Part shown: positions 9,963 through 20,977 of the stretch, piece after piece
Layout of the letters: every line of letters begins with the position of its first letter
Position numbering within the stretch: the stretch's first letter is position 1
NCBI GenBank assembly: GCA_902631125.1
Contig: CACOXF010000003.1
Coordinates: forward strand, 1 to 64,000
Reading direction: 5' to 3'
DNA from: an uncultured Bacteroidota bacterium
GTDB lineage: Bacteria > Bacteroidota > Bacteroidia > Flavobacteriales > Flavobacteriaceae
Length of the DNA: 64,000 nt
The notes under the pieces: model-generated
The model's database searches: none
Told to the model about the DNA's origin: nothing
Seen by the model: the letters and a program-made list of their open reading frames with translations, nothing else
Program-made: the position numbers and the translations under genes

Positions 9963-10299
9963 ACTTTTCCCTTAAAAAGATCGATTTTTAGTAGTATTTT
10001 ACCATAATTTTCTAATTAAAATAGTATAATTTCACTCATTGATTACCAAACTTTTTTCCACTTTACAATGGACTAATGAACTGTAAAAATCAGCTTTGTT
10101 TAGCGATTTAATTTCAGTGCTTTCCATTGCGATTATAGTTGTTCCACAAGGCCTTGCATGTGCAATTATTACAGTACCTTCCCCCTAACTATGCACTTTA
10201 TGCTGCTCTAGGCACTTTTATCAATGACAAACTCAAAAAACGACTGCCTCACTATGAAGTGCCGACCCTCTTTTTAAACAATTACTGACAAAATGTCGG

Positions 10300-10315
10300 T
10301 ATTTTTGTATTTTTG
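10300..10315 (+). promoter_or_regulatory. Two tandem TATTTTTG (-7 type) elements upstream of miaB
   Basis: tatttttgtatttttg at 10300-10315; both match TAnnTTTG. No clear -33 TTTG at the right distance. Confidence 0.4.
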
Positions 10316-10340
10316 TATGCATAATGTTTAAAATACTCAA

Positions 10341-11783
10341 TTGTACGCTAAAACTTCACATACGAAAAATCCGAATTTATATAATGGAGATGTGCTTAAC
10401 ATCCATGACCATAAAACAAATGGAAAAAAAATGTATATTGAGAGTTATGGGTGTCAAATGAATTTTTCTGACAGTGAAATCGTTGCTTCTGTCCTAGCAG
10501 ACGCTGGGTACTCAACAACAAATGATCTCGAACATGCCGATTTGGTCCTTATCAATACTTGTTCAATTCGAGAAAAAGCAGAACAAACTGTTAGAAATCG
10601 ATTGGACCAATTGAACAGTCTCAAAAAAAGCAATCCAAAGCTTAAAGTTGGGGTGTTGGGCTGTATGGCTGAGCGTTTAAAATCAAAATTTTTAGAAGAA
10701 GAAAAAATTGTTGACCTTGTTGCTGGCCCAGATGCATATAAAGATCTTCCGAGTTTAGTCAAAGAAGTTGAAGAGGGTCGAGATGCTGTTAATGTGATTT
10801 TATCCAAAGAAGAAACTTACGGTGATATACGACCAGTTCGTTTACAATCCAATGGCGTAACTGCCTTTGTGTCTATCACACGTGGTTGTGACAATATGTG
10901 TACCTTCTGTGTTGTTCCTTTCACTCGTGGTAGAGAACGCAGTCGTGATCCTAAAAGCATCCTAAAAGAGATCAATAATCTTGCGGAAAAGGGATACAAA
11001 GAAGTCACTTTACTAGGGCAAAACGTTGACAGTTACCTGTGGTATGGTGGTGGGCCCAAAAAAGATTTTCGCAAGGCATCTGATTTGCAAAAGAAAACAG
11101 CAATCACATTTCACAAACTACTCGATATGGTTGCAAATGAGCAACCAAAAATGCGATTTCGGTTCTCAACATCCAACCCCCAAGACATGACTTTAGATGT
11201 GTTGTATGTAATGCAAAAACACACAAACATATGCAACTACATTCATTTACCTGTTCAGTCAGGAAGCGATCGTGTCTTGGAGGCAATGAACCGAAAGCAT
11301 ACGAGAGCTGAGTACATCGAACTTATTGATAACATTCGAACGATTTTACCAGACTGTGGTATATCACAAGATATAATTAGTGGCTTTCCAAACGAAAATG
11401 AGGAAGATCATCAAGACACACTTAGTTTGATGGATTATGTGAAATATGATTTTGGGTTTATGTTTATGTATTCCGAACGCCCTGGGACCCCCGCTGCCAA
11501 AAAACTTGAAGACAACATTCCCGAGATTGTAAAAAAACGTCGTTTGCAAGAAGTTGTCGCAAAACAACAGCAACACGGTTTATATCGAACAAAACAGTTT
11601 GTTGGCAAAACAGTTGAGGTTCTCATCGAAAAACAATCCAAAAAATCAAGTGAGCATTGGAGTGGTCGCAATCAACAAAACACTGTAGTTGTTTTCCCAA
11701 AAGAAAATTTTGCAATTGGTGATTTTGTCAATGTAAAAATCGAAAGTTGTACGTCTGCAACTCTAATTGGTAAAGCTGTTTAA
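10341..11783 (+). CDS. miaB: tRNA-2-methylthio-N6-dimethylallyladenosine synthase MiaB
   Basis: YIESYGCQMNFSDSEIV, CSIREKAEQ, ITRGCDNMCTFCVVPFTRGRERSR (radical-SAM CxxxCxxC), LPVQSGSDRVLEAMNR. Start codon uncertain: 10341 is TTG; ATG at 10431 is an alternative. Confidence 0.97.
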   Translation: MYAKTSHTKNPNLYNGDVLNIHDHKTNGKKMYIESYGCQMNFSDSEIVASVLADAGYSTTNDLEHADLVLINTCSIREKAEQTVRNRLDQLNSLKKSNPKLKVGVLGCMAERLKSKFLEEEKIVDLVAGPDAYKDLPSLVKEVEEGRDAVNVILSKEETYGDIRPVRLQSNGVTAFVSITRGCDNMCTFCVVPFTRGRERSRDPKSILKEINNLAEKGYKEVTLLGQNVDSYLWYGGGPKKDFRKASDLQKKTAITFHKLLDMVANEQPKMRFRFSTSNPQDMTLDVLYVMQKHTNICNYIHLPVQSGSDRVLEAMNRKHTRAEYIELIDNIRTILPDCGISQDIISGFPNENEEDHQDTLSLMDYVKYDFGFMFMYSERPGTPAAKKLEDNIPEIVKKRRLQEVVAKQQQHGLYRTKQFVGKTVEVLIEKQSKKSSEHWSGRNQQNTVVVFPKENFAIGDFVNVKIESCTSATLIGKAV

Positions 11784-11785
11784 GT

Positions 11786-13030
11786 ATGGACAAAATTCAA
11801 TCCATAAAACAACGTTTTGAAATCATTGGAAATGATCCCCAACTCAACAGGGCAATTGGTAAGGCAATTCGTGTTTCGCCTACCGATATATCTGTGCTGG
11901 TGACTGGTGAAAGTGGAGTTGGAAAAGAAAGTATTCCTAGAATTATTCATCAGCTTTCCCTAAGAAAACATGGGAAGTTTATAGCAGTTAACTGTGGGGC
12001 GATCCCTGAGGGTACCATCGACTCAGAGCTTTTTGGACACGAAAAGGGGGCCTTTACAGGAGCCACTTCGACAAGAAGTGGGTATTTTGAAGAAGCCGAT
12101 GGCGGAACTATTTTTCTTGACGAAGTTGGCGAACTACCAGTGACCACACAAGTCAGATTGTTGAGGGTGTTGGAAAATGGTGAGTTTTTAAAGGTTGGAT
12201 CTTCGGCAGTACAAAAAACCAATGTCAGAATTGTAGCAGCCACCAATCTCGATATGCCAAAAGCCATCCAGCAAGGGAAATTTAGAGAAGATTTGTTTTA
12301 TCGCTTGAGTACAGTTGAAATTATTCTTCCCCCATTGCGAGAGAGAGATGGTGATATTCACTTACTCTTTCGCAAGTTTGCAGCAGATTTTGCGCAGAAA
12401 TACAAAATGCCTACTGTGCGACTCGACGAAAAAGCACAACAAATTCTGGAAAGACAACAATGGCATGGGAACATTCGTCAGCTTCGCAATGTGGCTGAGC
12501 AGTTGTCTGTATTGGAACAAGATCGTGCGATTGGGGTAGATACATTAATTTTATACCTGCCTAGTCACGATGTGCGTTTGCCAGCTATTGTGTCATCGTC
12601 GTCAGATCAAGGAAGTGATTTTAGCTCAGAACGTGAAATTTTATACAAGGTGTTGTTTGACATGAAATCTGATTTGAATGATTTAAAACAACTGACCCTA
12701 GAGTTGATGAACTCTTCCAGCACTGACAAGGTACGCACTGAGAATGAGGGGTTGATTCAAAAAATTTATGGCAATGAACAAGACCAAACAGAACGCTTAT
12801 TGCCTTCTGCCAACGAACCAAAACCCTACACCCCAAATACAGAGGACAAGTTTGAATATGCTGAAGAAATTGAGGAGGAAGAAACTTTGAGTTTGATTGA
12901 AAAAGAGCTCGAGATGATCAAAAAAGCACTTGAGCGAAATCATGGAAAGCGAAAGGCTGCAGCCAATGAGCTCGGAATTTCAGAACGTACGTTGTATCGA
13001 AAAATAAAACAGTTTGATCTTGATTTATAA
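11786..13030 (+). CDS. Sigma54-dependent transcriptional activator (AAA+ plus Fis-type HTH, no N-terminal receiver domain)
   Basis: GESGVGKE Walker A, ELFGHEKGAFTGAT (GAFTGA loop), GGTIFLDEVGELP Walker B, C-terminal AANELGISERTLYRKIKQF HTH. AAA+ domain begins within the first ~15 residues. Confidence 0.95.
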   Translation: MDKIQSIKQRFEIIGNDPQLNRAIGKAIRVSPTDISVLVTGESGVGKESIPRIIHQLSLRKHGKFIAVNCGAIPEGTIDSELFGHEKGAFTGATSTRSGYFEEADGGTIFLDEVGELPVTTQVRLLRVLENGEFLKVGSSAVQKTNVRIVAATNLDMPKAIQQGKFREDLFYRLSTVEIILPPLRERDGDIHLLFRKFAADFAQKYKMPTVRLDEKAQQILERQQWHGNIRQLRNVAEQLSVLEQDRAIGVDTLILYLPSHDVRLPAIVSSSSDQGSDFSSEREILYKVLFDMKSDLNDLKQLTLELMNSSSTDKVRTENEGLIQKIYGNEQDQTERLLPSANEPKPYTPNTEDKFEYAEEIEEEETLSLIEKELEMIKKALERNHGKRKAAANELGISERTLYRKIKQFDLDL

Positions 13031-13539
13031 TGAAAAAGATCTTTTTATTCAGTCTGGTTTTTCTTGTCTTAGGATGCAAATTTTATTCCTTTACCGGAGC
13101 CTCTGTTCCTGAAAATGCCGAGACTGTTCAAGTCAACCTTTTTGTTAATGATGCAGCAAACTCCATTGGTTCAACCTTTGAGCCAGGGATTGATAGAGAT
13201 TTTACAAATGCCATGCAAGAAGTGCTGATCAATCAAACGAATTTAGAATTAACAGGGGCAAATGGAGATTTGATATATGGGGGAGAAATTATTGAATATC
13301 GTGTTACACCGACAACTGCTACTGCTCAGCAAACAGCTGCACAAAACAGGCTCACAGTAACGATTAATGTTCGTTATATCAACACCAACAATGAAGAGGA
13401 TAATTTTGAAAAAAGATTTTCTCACTTCTATGATTTCTCTGACACTGCGCAACTTCAAAGTGTGAAGTCAAATGCTCATGATGAGATATTTGAGCGAATA
13501 ACGCAAGATGTGTTTAACGAAACTCTTGCAAAATGGTAA
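13030..13539 (+). CDS. lptE: LptE-like LPS assembly lipoprotein
   Basis: Lipobox LVLGCKFYSFTGASVPENAETVQVNLFVNDA...; synteny with miaB/sigma54 activator/secG. Confidence 0.8.
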   Translation: MKKIFLFSLVFLVLGCKFYSFTGASVPENAETVQVNLFVNDAANSIGSTFEPGIDRDFTNAMQEVLINQTNLELTGANGDLIYGGEIIEYRVTPTTATAQQTAAQNRLTVTINVRYINTNNEEDNFEKRFSHFYDFSDTAQLQSVKSNAHDEIFERITQDVFNETLAKW

Positions 13540-14150
13540 ACCAAGCACAAACACTTGAAGAGCTCAGCAGTTTGGCAAAAACCAATGCTGAAAAAGCACT
13601 CATTTCTATAAAAAAAATGATAAAGAAATATCCCTATTTCACCGCTTTAAGAGTGCTGGAGTTAGAGGTTCTTAAATTATCAAATGCAAAAGGCTATAAA
13701 AGTGCTCTTCGTTCTTGTGCGCTTCAAACAACCCAAAGAAATGTTTTATATCAACACTTAGAACATTTGGCTCAAGGTATAGAAGGTAGTAGGAAACAAT
13801 TGACGATTCCTAGTGAGAGTAACATGCACTCCTTTTTGGAATGGCTTGAAGTCGTCGATAAGAAAAACGAAAATAAACCACCATCAAAATTTGACTGGAT
13901 TGACAAGTTTGTGTTTAGCAATCCAAAGATTGGTGCTGTGAAAAAGACTGGCACGAAAAAAGACTTGTCGGTAGAGAATCCACTGTCAAAAAATAAAATT
14001 ATGACAGAAACACTTGCTCACTTGTACTGGAAACAAAAAAAGTATGATGAAGCAAAAAAAGCTTTCAAAATCCTCTCTTTGAAATATCCAGAAAAAAGTA
14101 GTTTATTTGCAACCCATATTAAGAAAATCAAATTAGAGGAGTCAAAATAA
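13533..14150 (+). CDS. Conserved hypothetical protein with TPR-like C-terminus
   Basis: Helical protein; MTETLAHLYWKQKKYDEAKKAFKILSLKYPEKS resembles a TPR unit. Confidence 0.65.
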   Translation: MVNQAQTLEELSSLAKTNAEKALISIKKMIKKYPYFTALRVLELEVLKLSNAKGYKSALRSCALQTTQRNVLYQHLEHLAQGIEGSRKQLTIPSESNMHSFLEWLEVVDKKNENKPPSKFDWIDKFVFSNPKIGAVKKTGTKKDLSVENPLSKNKIMTETLAHLYWKQKKYDEAKKAFKILSLKYPEKSSLFATHIKKIKLEESK

Positions 14151-14157
14151 CTTTCTT

Positions 14158-14505
14158 ATGAATACATTTTCCATCTTCATCGCTCTTATTGTTATTGTAT
14201 CATTTCTTTTGGTGCTAGTCATCATGGTTCAAAATCCCAAAGGAGGTGGGCTTTCTTCATCTTTTGGTGGTGGTGGACAACAAATTGGTGGTGTACAAAA
14301 CACAACAAACTTCTTAGATCGAAGCACTTGGGGGTTGGCCACTTTACTTTTGGTTCTAATCTTATTGTCAAACTCAATGATATCACGACCTGGCACTGTC
14401 GAAGACTCAAGTTTGTTGAGTGATGAGGCAATTGAAGAGGTTATTCTTGAAGAGATACCCGAAGAGTTGCCAGAATTGTTGCCTGAAGACATCCCTGAAC
14501 AATAA
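14158..14505 (+). CDS. secG: Preprotein translocase subunit SecG
   Basis: VSFLLVLVIMVQNPKGGGLSSSFGGGGQQIGGVQNTTNFLDRSTW signature, acidic tail. Confidence 0.93.
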   Translation: MNTFSIFIALIVIVSFLLVLVIMVQNPKGGGLSSSFGGGGQQIGGVQNTTNFLDRSTWGLATLLLVLILLSNSMISRPGTVEDSSLLSDEAIEEVILEEIPEELPELLPEDIPEQ

Positions 14506-14570
14506 TCTAAGCGAGAACACCAAGATGCCATAATGTCACAAGATGACAGATGGAATCAATCAAAATTGAG

Positions 14571-14590
14571 TTGGCATGGTTAATGCTTAT
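14571..14590 (+). promoter_or_regulatory. Candidate sigma54 (-24/-12) promoter of groESL
   Basis: TTGGCATGGTTAATGCTTAT: GG-N10-GC spacing; predicted TSS about 12 nt downstream (~14598), 16 nt before the groES ATG. Confidence 0.55.
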
Positions 14591-14613
14591 TGGTAATAAA
14601 ATAATACGAGATT

Positions 14614-14892
14614 ATGAGTAAATTAAATATAAAACCTTTAGCCGATCGTGTGGTGATATCCCCGCTTGAGGCTGAGACCAAAACTGCTTCAGGAATCATT
14701 ATTCCGGACACAGCAAAAGAAAAACCTCAAAAAGGAACAGTAGCAGCTGTTGGACCAGGTACTAAAGACGAGTCGGTGACCCTTAAAGTTGGTGATACTG
14801 TTCTTTATGGAAAATATGCTGGTACAGATTTTAAACTAGATGGAACAGATTATTTAATTATGCGCGAAAGCGATGTTATAGCAATTGTATAA
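14614..14892 (+). CDS. groES: Co-chaperonin GroES
   Basis: [42 protein letters not shown]... Confidence 0.98.
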   Translation: MSKLNIKPLADRVVISPLEAETKTASGIIIPDTAKEKPQKGTVAAVGPGTKDESVTLKVGDTVLYGKYAGTDFKLDGTDYLIMRESDVIAIV

Positions 14893-14898
14893 AAATAA

Positions 14899-16539
<1,641 letters not shown>

Positions 16540-16549
16540 ATCGATAACT

Positions 16550-16575
16550 ACTGCCCCTCTTGGGGCAGTTTTTTT
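16550..16575 (+). terminator. Rho-independent terminator of groESL
   Basis: actgcccc-tctt-ggggcagt perfect 8-bp stem, followed by a T tract. Confidence 0.9.
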
Positions 16576-17031
16576 ATGAAAACAGATTCGTTATTATCTA
16601 AAATCGAAGCAAAAATCAGTTCAGGTATCGATCAAAAAGAAGGACTGCAATTGATCTGTCAACTCCTATATGATTGCATTGAAACCTACGACTGGGTAGG
16701 TTATTATTTGCATAACCCTAAACAAAAAGAGCTGGTTTTAAACGCTTATGTTGGCGAGTCGACAGAGCATACAAATATTCCATTTGGCAAAGGGATTTGT
16801 GGGCAAGTTGCATTGAGCAACAAAAACTTTATTGCCGCTGATGTGAACGCACAAGACAATTATATTGCCTGCAGTTTGGATGTGAAATCTGAGATTGTCA
16901 TTCCATTATTTGTCAATGATAAAAACATCGGTCAGATCGATATCGACTCCCACCAATTAAAGGCTTTTACTGAAAAAGACATAGCTTTTTTAACCCAAGT
17001 CAATCGCCTTGTTGCCAAGCATTTGTTTTAA
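16576..17031 (+). CDS. GAF-domain protein (free-methionine-R-sulfoxide-reductase-like)
   Basis: YDWVGYYLHNPKQKELVLNAYVGE...IPFGKGICGQVALSNKNFIAADVNAQDNYIACSLDVKSEIVIPL...QIDIDSH. Confidence 0.85.
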   Translation: MKTDSLLSKIEAKISSGIDQKEGLQLICQLLYDCIETYDWVGYYLHNPKQKELVLNAYVGESTEHTNIPFGKGICGQVALSNKNFIAADVNAQDNYIACSLDVKSEIVIPLFVNDKNIGQIDIDSHQLKAFTEKDIAFLTQVNRLVAKHLF

Positions 17032-17067
17032 TCAAGCTACAGAGATTAAATTACGCTTTAAAATTGC

Positions 17068-17075
17068 TACTTTTG
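17068..17075 (+). promoter_or_regulatory. Putative -7 element (TACTTTTG) of purH
   Basis: Matches TAnnTTTG, 16 nt before ATG 17092. Confidence 0.4.
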
Positions 17076-17091
17076 CAACCTATTAGGGCTT

Positions 17092-18618
17092 ATGCAAGAT
17101 ACAATTCGCATTTCATCCGCTCTGATTTCGGTTTTTGATAAAGATGGTTTAGAACCCATTGTCAAAAAGCTCAACCAGCTCGGGGTGACAATCTATTCGA
17201 CAGGAGGTACAGCTGATTATATTGATTCCTTGGGAATCGAAGTTATTCGAGTTGAGTCCATTACCAATTATCCCTCCATACTAGGTGGGCGCGTTAAAAC
17301 GTTGCACCCAAAGGTATTTGGCGGAATTCTTAATCGCAGAGACAATGTGAATGACACTGAAGAACTATCGACCTATGACATCCCTCTAATTGATCTGGTG
17401 ATTGTTGACTTATATCCATTTGAAGAAACTGTAGCGCGTGGGGGAACCGAGCAAGAGATCATTGAAAAAATTGATATCGGTGGTATTGCTTTGACTCGTG
17501 CAGCTGCAAAGAACCAAGCTCATGTTGTCTGTATTGCTTCAAAATCTGAGTACAAACACCTGCTCTCCATTCTAATGGATAAAAATGGGACGTTTACCTT
17601 AGAACAAAGGAAGTATTTTGCCAAGCATTCGTTCAATGTATCATCTCATTATGACAGTGCCATTTTTAATTATTTTGATGATAGGTCCTCTGCACTAAAG
17701 TTGAGTGTTCTGAAAGGTCATCAACTTCGCTATGGTGAAAACCCCCATCAGGAAGGCTATTTTTTTGGCGATTTAGAGAAATTATTCGATAAGCTAAACG
17801 GCAAAGAATTATCATATAATAACCTTCTTGATATTGATGCTGCTTTATGCTTGATGGAAGCCCACGAGTCAACTGATCCTACCTTTGCAATTCTCAAACA
17901 CAACAACGCTTGTGGTGTTGCCACTAGAAAAACACTCATTGAAGCCTATAAAGCAGCACTTGCTGGCGATCCAATTTCTGCGTTTGGTGGTATTTTAATT
18001 GCAAACCGGCCAATTGATATTGAAACAGCACGTCAAATTCACGAATTGTTTTGTGAGGTCGTCATCGCGCCATCCTTTGACGATAAATCACTTACCCTTC
18101 TCAAGAACAAGAAGAACAGAATTTTACTTGCTCAAAAAACAAATACTCATACAGTAAAGTTGGTTCGCAGTTGTCTCAACGGTTATATCGTACAAGACAA
18201 GGATCAAATTATTGATCATGAGAAAATGTTACAGACAGCTACCACTTCAAAGCCAACTACAGCGCAGATTGAGGACATGCTGTTTGCCTCGAACATTTGT
18301 AAAAACACTAAATCAAATACCATTGTGCTCGCTAAAGGTTTGCAATTGATTGCCTCCGGAACAGGCCAAACATCGAGAGTTGATGCGCTATCACATGCGA
18401 TTAAAAAAGCAGAGACATTTGGGTTTGATTTGAAAGGAGCTGTCATGGCAAGTGATGCATTTTTCCCTTTTCCTGATTGTGTTGAAATCGCTCATAAGTC
18501 AGGAATTACAGCGGTTATTCAACCAGGAGGATCAATCAAAGATCAGCAAACTATCGATTTTTGTAATGCCCACCAGATGGCGATGGTGATGACGGGTGTG
18601 CGTCACTTTAAACATTAA
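17092..18618 (+). CDS. purH: Bifunctional AICAR formyltransferase / IMP cyclohydrolase PurH
   Basis: ALISVFDKDGLEPIVKKLNQLGVTIYSTGGTADYI...GGRVKTLHPKVFGGIL...LRYGENPHQEGYF...LKHNNACGVA. Confidence 0.98.
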   Translation: MQDTIRISSALISVFDKDGLEPIVKKLNQLGVTIYSTGGTADYIDSLGIEVIRVESITNYPSILGGRVKTLHPKVFGGILNRRDNVNDTEELSTYDIPLIDLVIVDLYPFEETVARGGTEQEIIEKIDIGGIALTRAAAKNQAHVVCIASKSEYKHLLSILMDKNGTFTLEQRKYFAKHSFNVSSHYDSAIFNYFDDRSSALKLSVLKGHQLRYGENPHQEGYFFGDLEKLFDKLNGKELSYNNLLDIDAALCLMEAHESTDPTFAILKHNNACGVATRKTLIEAYKAALAGDPISAFGGILIANRPIDIETARQIHELFCEVVIAPSFDDKSLTLLKNKKNRILLAQKTNTHTVKLVRSCLNGYIVQDKDQIIDHEKMLQTATTSKPTTAQIEDMLFASNICKNTKSNTIVLAKGLQLIASGTGQTSRVDALSHAIKKAETFGFDLKGAVMASDAFFPFPDCVEIAHKSGITAVIQPGGSIKDQQTIDFCNAHQMAMVMTGVRHFKH

Positions 18619-18644
18619 TTCGTATAATTACAATATAATTTATT

Positions 18645-19673
18645 ATGGGTTTTTTCGATTTTTTAACAGAAAATATTGCTATTGACTTGGGTACTGCAAA
18701 CACACTCATTATTCATAATGAAAATGTAGTAGTCGATAGCCCATCTATTGTTGCACGTGATCGTGTGACAAACAAAATTATCGCTGTTGGACATGAAGCA
18801 GCCCTAATGCAGGGAAAAACCCACGAAAACATCAAAACAATACGCCCATTGAAAGATGGTGTTATTGCTGATTTTGACGCCTCAGAGCAGATGATTAGCA
18901 TGTTCATCAAAAATATTCCTGCACTTAAAAAACGATTTTTTACTCCTGCCCTTCGAATGGTCATCTGTATTCCATCTGGAATAACTGAAGTTGAAATGCG
19001 TGCTGTGCGTGAGTCAGCAGAGCGTGTCAATGGAAAAGAAGTGTATCTTATTCATGAACCAATGGCAGCAGCTATAGGCATTGGTGTGAATATCATGCAG
19101 CCCAAAGGAAATATGATTATCGATATTGGTGGAGGAACAACAGAAATTGCTGTGATTGCACTCTCTGGTATTGTATGCGATAAGTCTGTAAAAGTGGCTG
19201 GTGATGTGTTTACAAACGATATCATTTATTATATGCGAACACAACACAACCTCTATGTAGGAGAACGAACAGCAGAACGCGTGAAAATTTTGATCGGATC
19301 TGCCCTTGAGGAGTTAGAAAACCCTCCAGAAGATATGACTGTTCAAGGACGAGACTTGCTGACAGGAAAACCAAAAGAAACAGTTATTTCTTTTCGAGAA
19401 ATTGCAAAAGCCCTCGATAAATCAATCATTCGAATTGAAGACTCTGTTATGGAAACCCTATCTCAAACTCCCCCAGAGCTTGCGGCAGACATCTACAATA
19501 CTGGTGTTTATCTTGCTGGTGGGGGATCGATGCTGCGTGGGTTAGACAAGCGATTGTCGCAAAAAACAGATCTTCCTATTTTTATTGCCGAAGACCCATT
19601 GCGAGCAGTTGTAAGAGGAACTGGAATAGCTCTAAAAAATATTGACCAATACAAAACAATCCTAGTTAAATAG
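18645..19673 (+). CDS. mreB: Rod shape-determining protein MreB
   Basis: IAIDLGTANTLI...IRPLKDGVIADF...MIIDIGGGTTEIAVI...LAGGGSMLRGLD. Confidence 0.98.
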   Translation: MGFFDFLTENIAIDLGTANTLIIHNENVVVDSPSIVARDRVTNKIIAVGHEAALMQGKTHENIKTIRPLKDGVIADFDASEQMISMFIKNIPALKKRFFTPALRMVICIPSGITEVEMRAVRESAERVNGKEVYLIHEPMAAAIGIGVNIMQPKGNMIIDIGGGTTEIAVIALSGIVCDKSVKVAGDVFTNDIIYYMRTQHNLYVGERTAERVKILIGSALEELENPPEDMTVQGRDLLTGKPKETVISFREIAKALDKSIIRIEDSVMETLSQTPPELAADIYNTGVYLAGGGSMLRGLDKRLSQKTDLPIFIAEDPLRAVVRGTGIALKNIDQYKTILVK

Positions 19674-19680
19674 TTGAACA

Positions 19681-20478
19681 ATGCAGCAGCTTGTCAATGT
19701 CATTATTAGATTCCGTAATGGCTTGGTTTACGTTCTACTTATTTCATTGAGTGTTTTTCTATTACAACAATCAAGTTCTTACCACCGAAGTTTGGTTGCA
19801 AATGCTGGCCTTTATTTTGGCACGCAGCTAAATTATATTGTTTACTCCCTTTCATCATATGTTAATTTAAGAAAGACCAACGAGCTTCTAATTGAAGAAA
19901 ACCAAATTCTTTTAGATCAACTACTTTCTGAAAAAAAACTACCTTCTGATACCTTGAGCTACAGTACAGTGAGGCTACAAGTAATTCGAAATTCTTTTAT
20001 CAATAGCTATAACTATATCACATTGAGAGGGGGTAAAAATATTGGCGTTGAGAAAGAAATGGGGCTGGTAACTTCAAAAGGAATTGTTGGTGTTGTACAG
20101 TTTGTCGAAAATCGATATTCACAAGCGATCTCCGTCTTAAACAAAGATCTACAAATCAACGCAAAGCTCAAAAACAGCAACCACTTTGGAAGCTTAATCT
20201 GGTCAGGAGATAACCCTTCCAAAATGAACTTGATTGATGTGCCAAAAACTGCCGTCGTCAACCTTGGCGATACCATTGAAACAGGTGGTATGTCAACCAT
20301 TTTTCCCCCTGGTATTCCAATAGGTACGATTTCAGATTTTATAGACAATCCTTCTTTGAGTTTTTACGACATCGAAGTCTCTCTTTTTCAAGACATGACT
20401 AATTTAGGATTTGTTTTTGCCATCGACCACCCCACCAAAGAAGAAGTAAAAAGCATTCAACAAACAATAAATGAATAG
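19681..20478 (+). CDS. mreC: Rod shape-determining protein MreC
   Basis: One TM, coiled coil, GIVGVVQFVENRYSQAISVLNKDLQINAKLKNS; between mreB and mreD. Confidence 0.95.
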   Translation: MQQLVNVIIRFRNGLVYVLLISLSVFLLQQSSSYHRSLVANAGLYFGTQLNYIVYSLSSYVNLRKTNELLIEENQILLDQLLSEKKLPSDTLSYSTVRLQVIRNSFINSYNYITLRGGKNIGVEKEMGLVTSKGIVGVVQFVENRYSQAISVLNKDLQINAKLKNSNHFGSLIWSGDNPSKMNLIDVPKTAVVNLGDTIETGGMSTIFPPGIPIGTISDFIDNPSLSFYDIEVSLFQDMTNLGFVFAIDHPTKEEVKSIQQTINE

Positions 20479-20977
20479 TAGATCATACCCTTTTATCATC
20501 TATTTTTTTTTGTTACCTGTCTTACAGGTGATGGTTTTTGATCAGTTCAATTTGGGGGTTCAACTGATTCCTCAAATCACACTCCTTTTCTTAATTTTTT
20601 ACCCAACTGATGCTGAACAAACTATCTTTCTTGTCATTGCATTTTTATATGGTCTTTATTCAGATCTCCTACACTCGACTATGGGTATTCAAGCTGCAGC
20701 ATGTGTAACCGCAGCTTTTCTTCGGCCAACAATTATCACTTCTGTTTTTGGTAAAAATCATGGTTATGTTAACATCCGCTTGCAACAAACACCATTCATT
20801 GCCTTGTCTGCCTACAGCTTAAATATGGTTCTTCTTCACCATTTGGTTTACTATCTCTTAGGTTTAGCTAGTTGGCCCAAAACACTATGGGGAATTCAAC
20901 AATTTATTTTTGGAAGTCTATATACATTGTTATTTTTAATTGCAATTATGTTTGTGTTGCGAAAGAATAAGCAATGA
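20471..20977 (+). CDS. mreD: Rod shape-determining protein MreD
   Basis: Small polytopic membrane protein overlapping mreC and penicillin-binding protein 2 genes. Confidence 0.88.
   Translation: MNSRSYPFIIYFFLLPVLQVMVFDQFNLGVQLIPQITLLFLIFYPTDAEQTIFLVIAFLYGLYSDLLHSTMGIQAAACVTAAFLRPTIITSVFGKNHGYVNIRLQQTPFIALSAYSLNMVLLHHLVYYLLGLASWPKTLWGIQQFIFGSLYTLLFLIAIMFVLRKNKQ

Noticed and set aside
19818-19835. TTGGCACGCAGC inside mreC as another sigma54 motif
   Set aside because: Inside coding sequence and lacks the GC at the -12 spacing.
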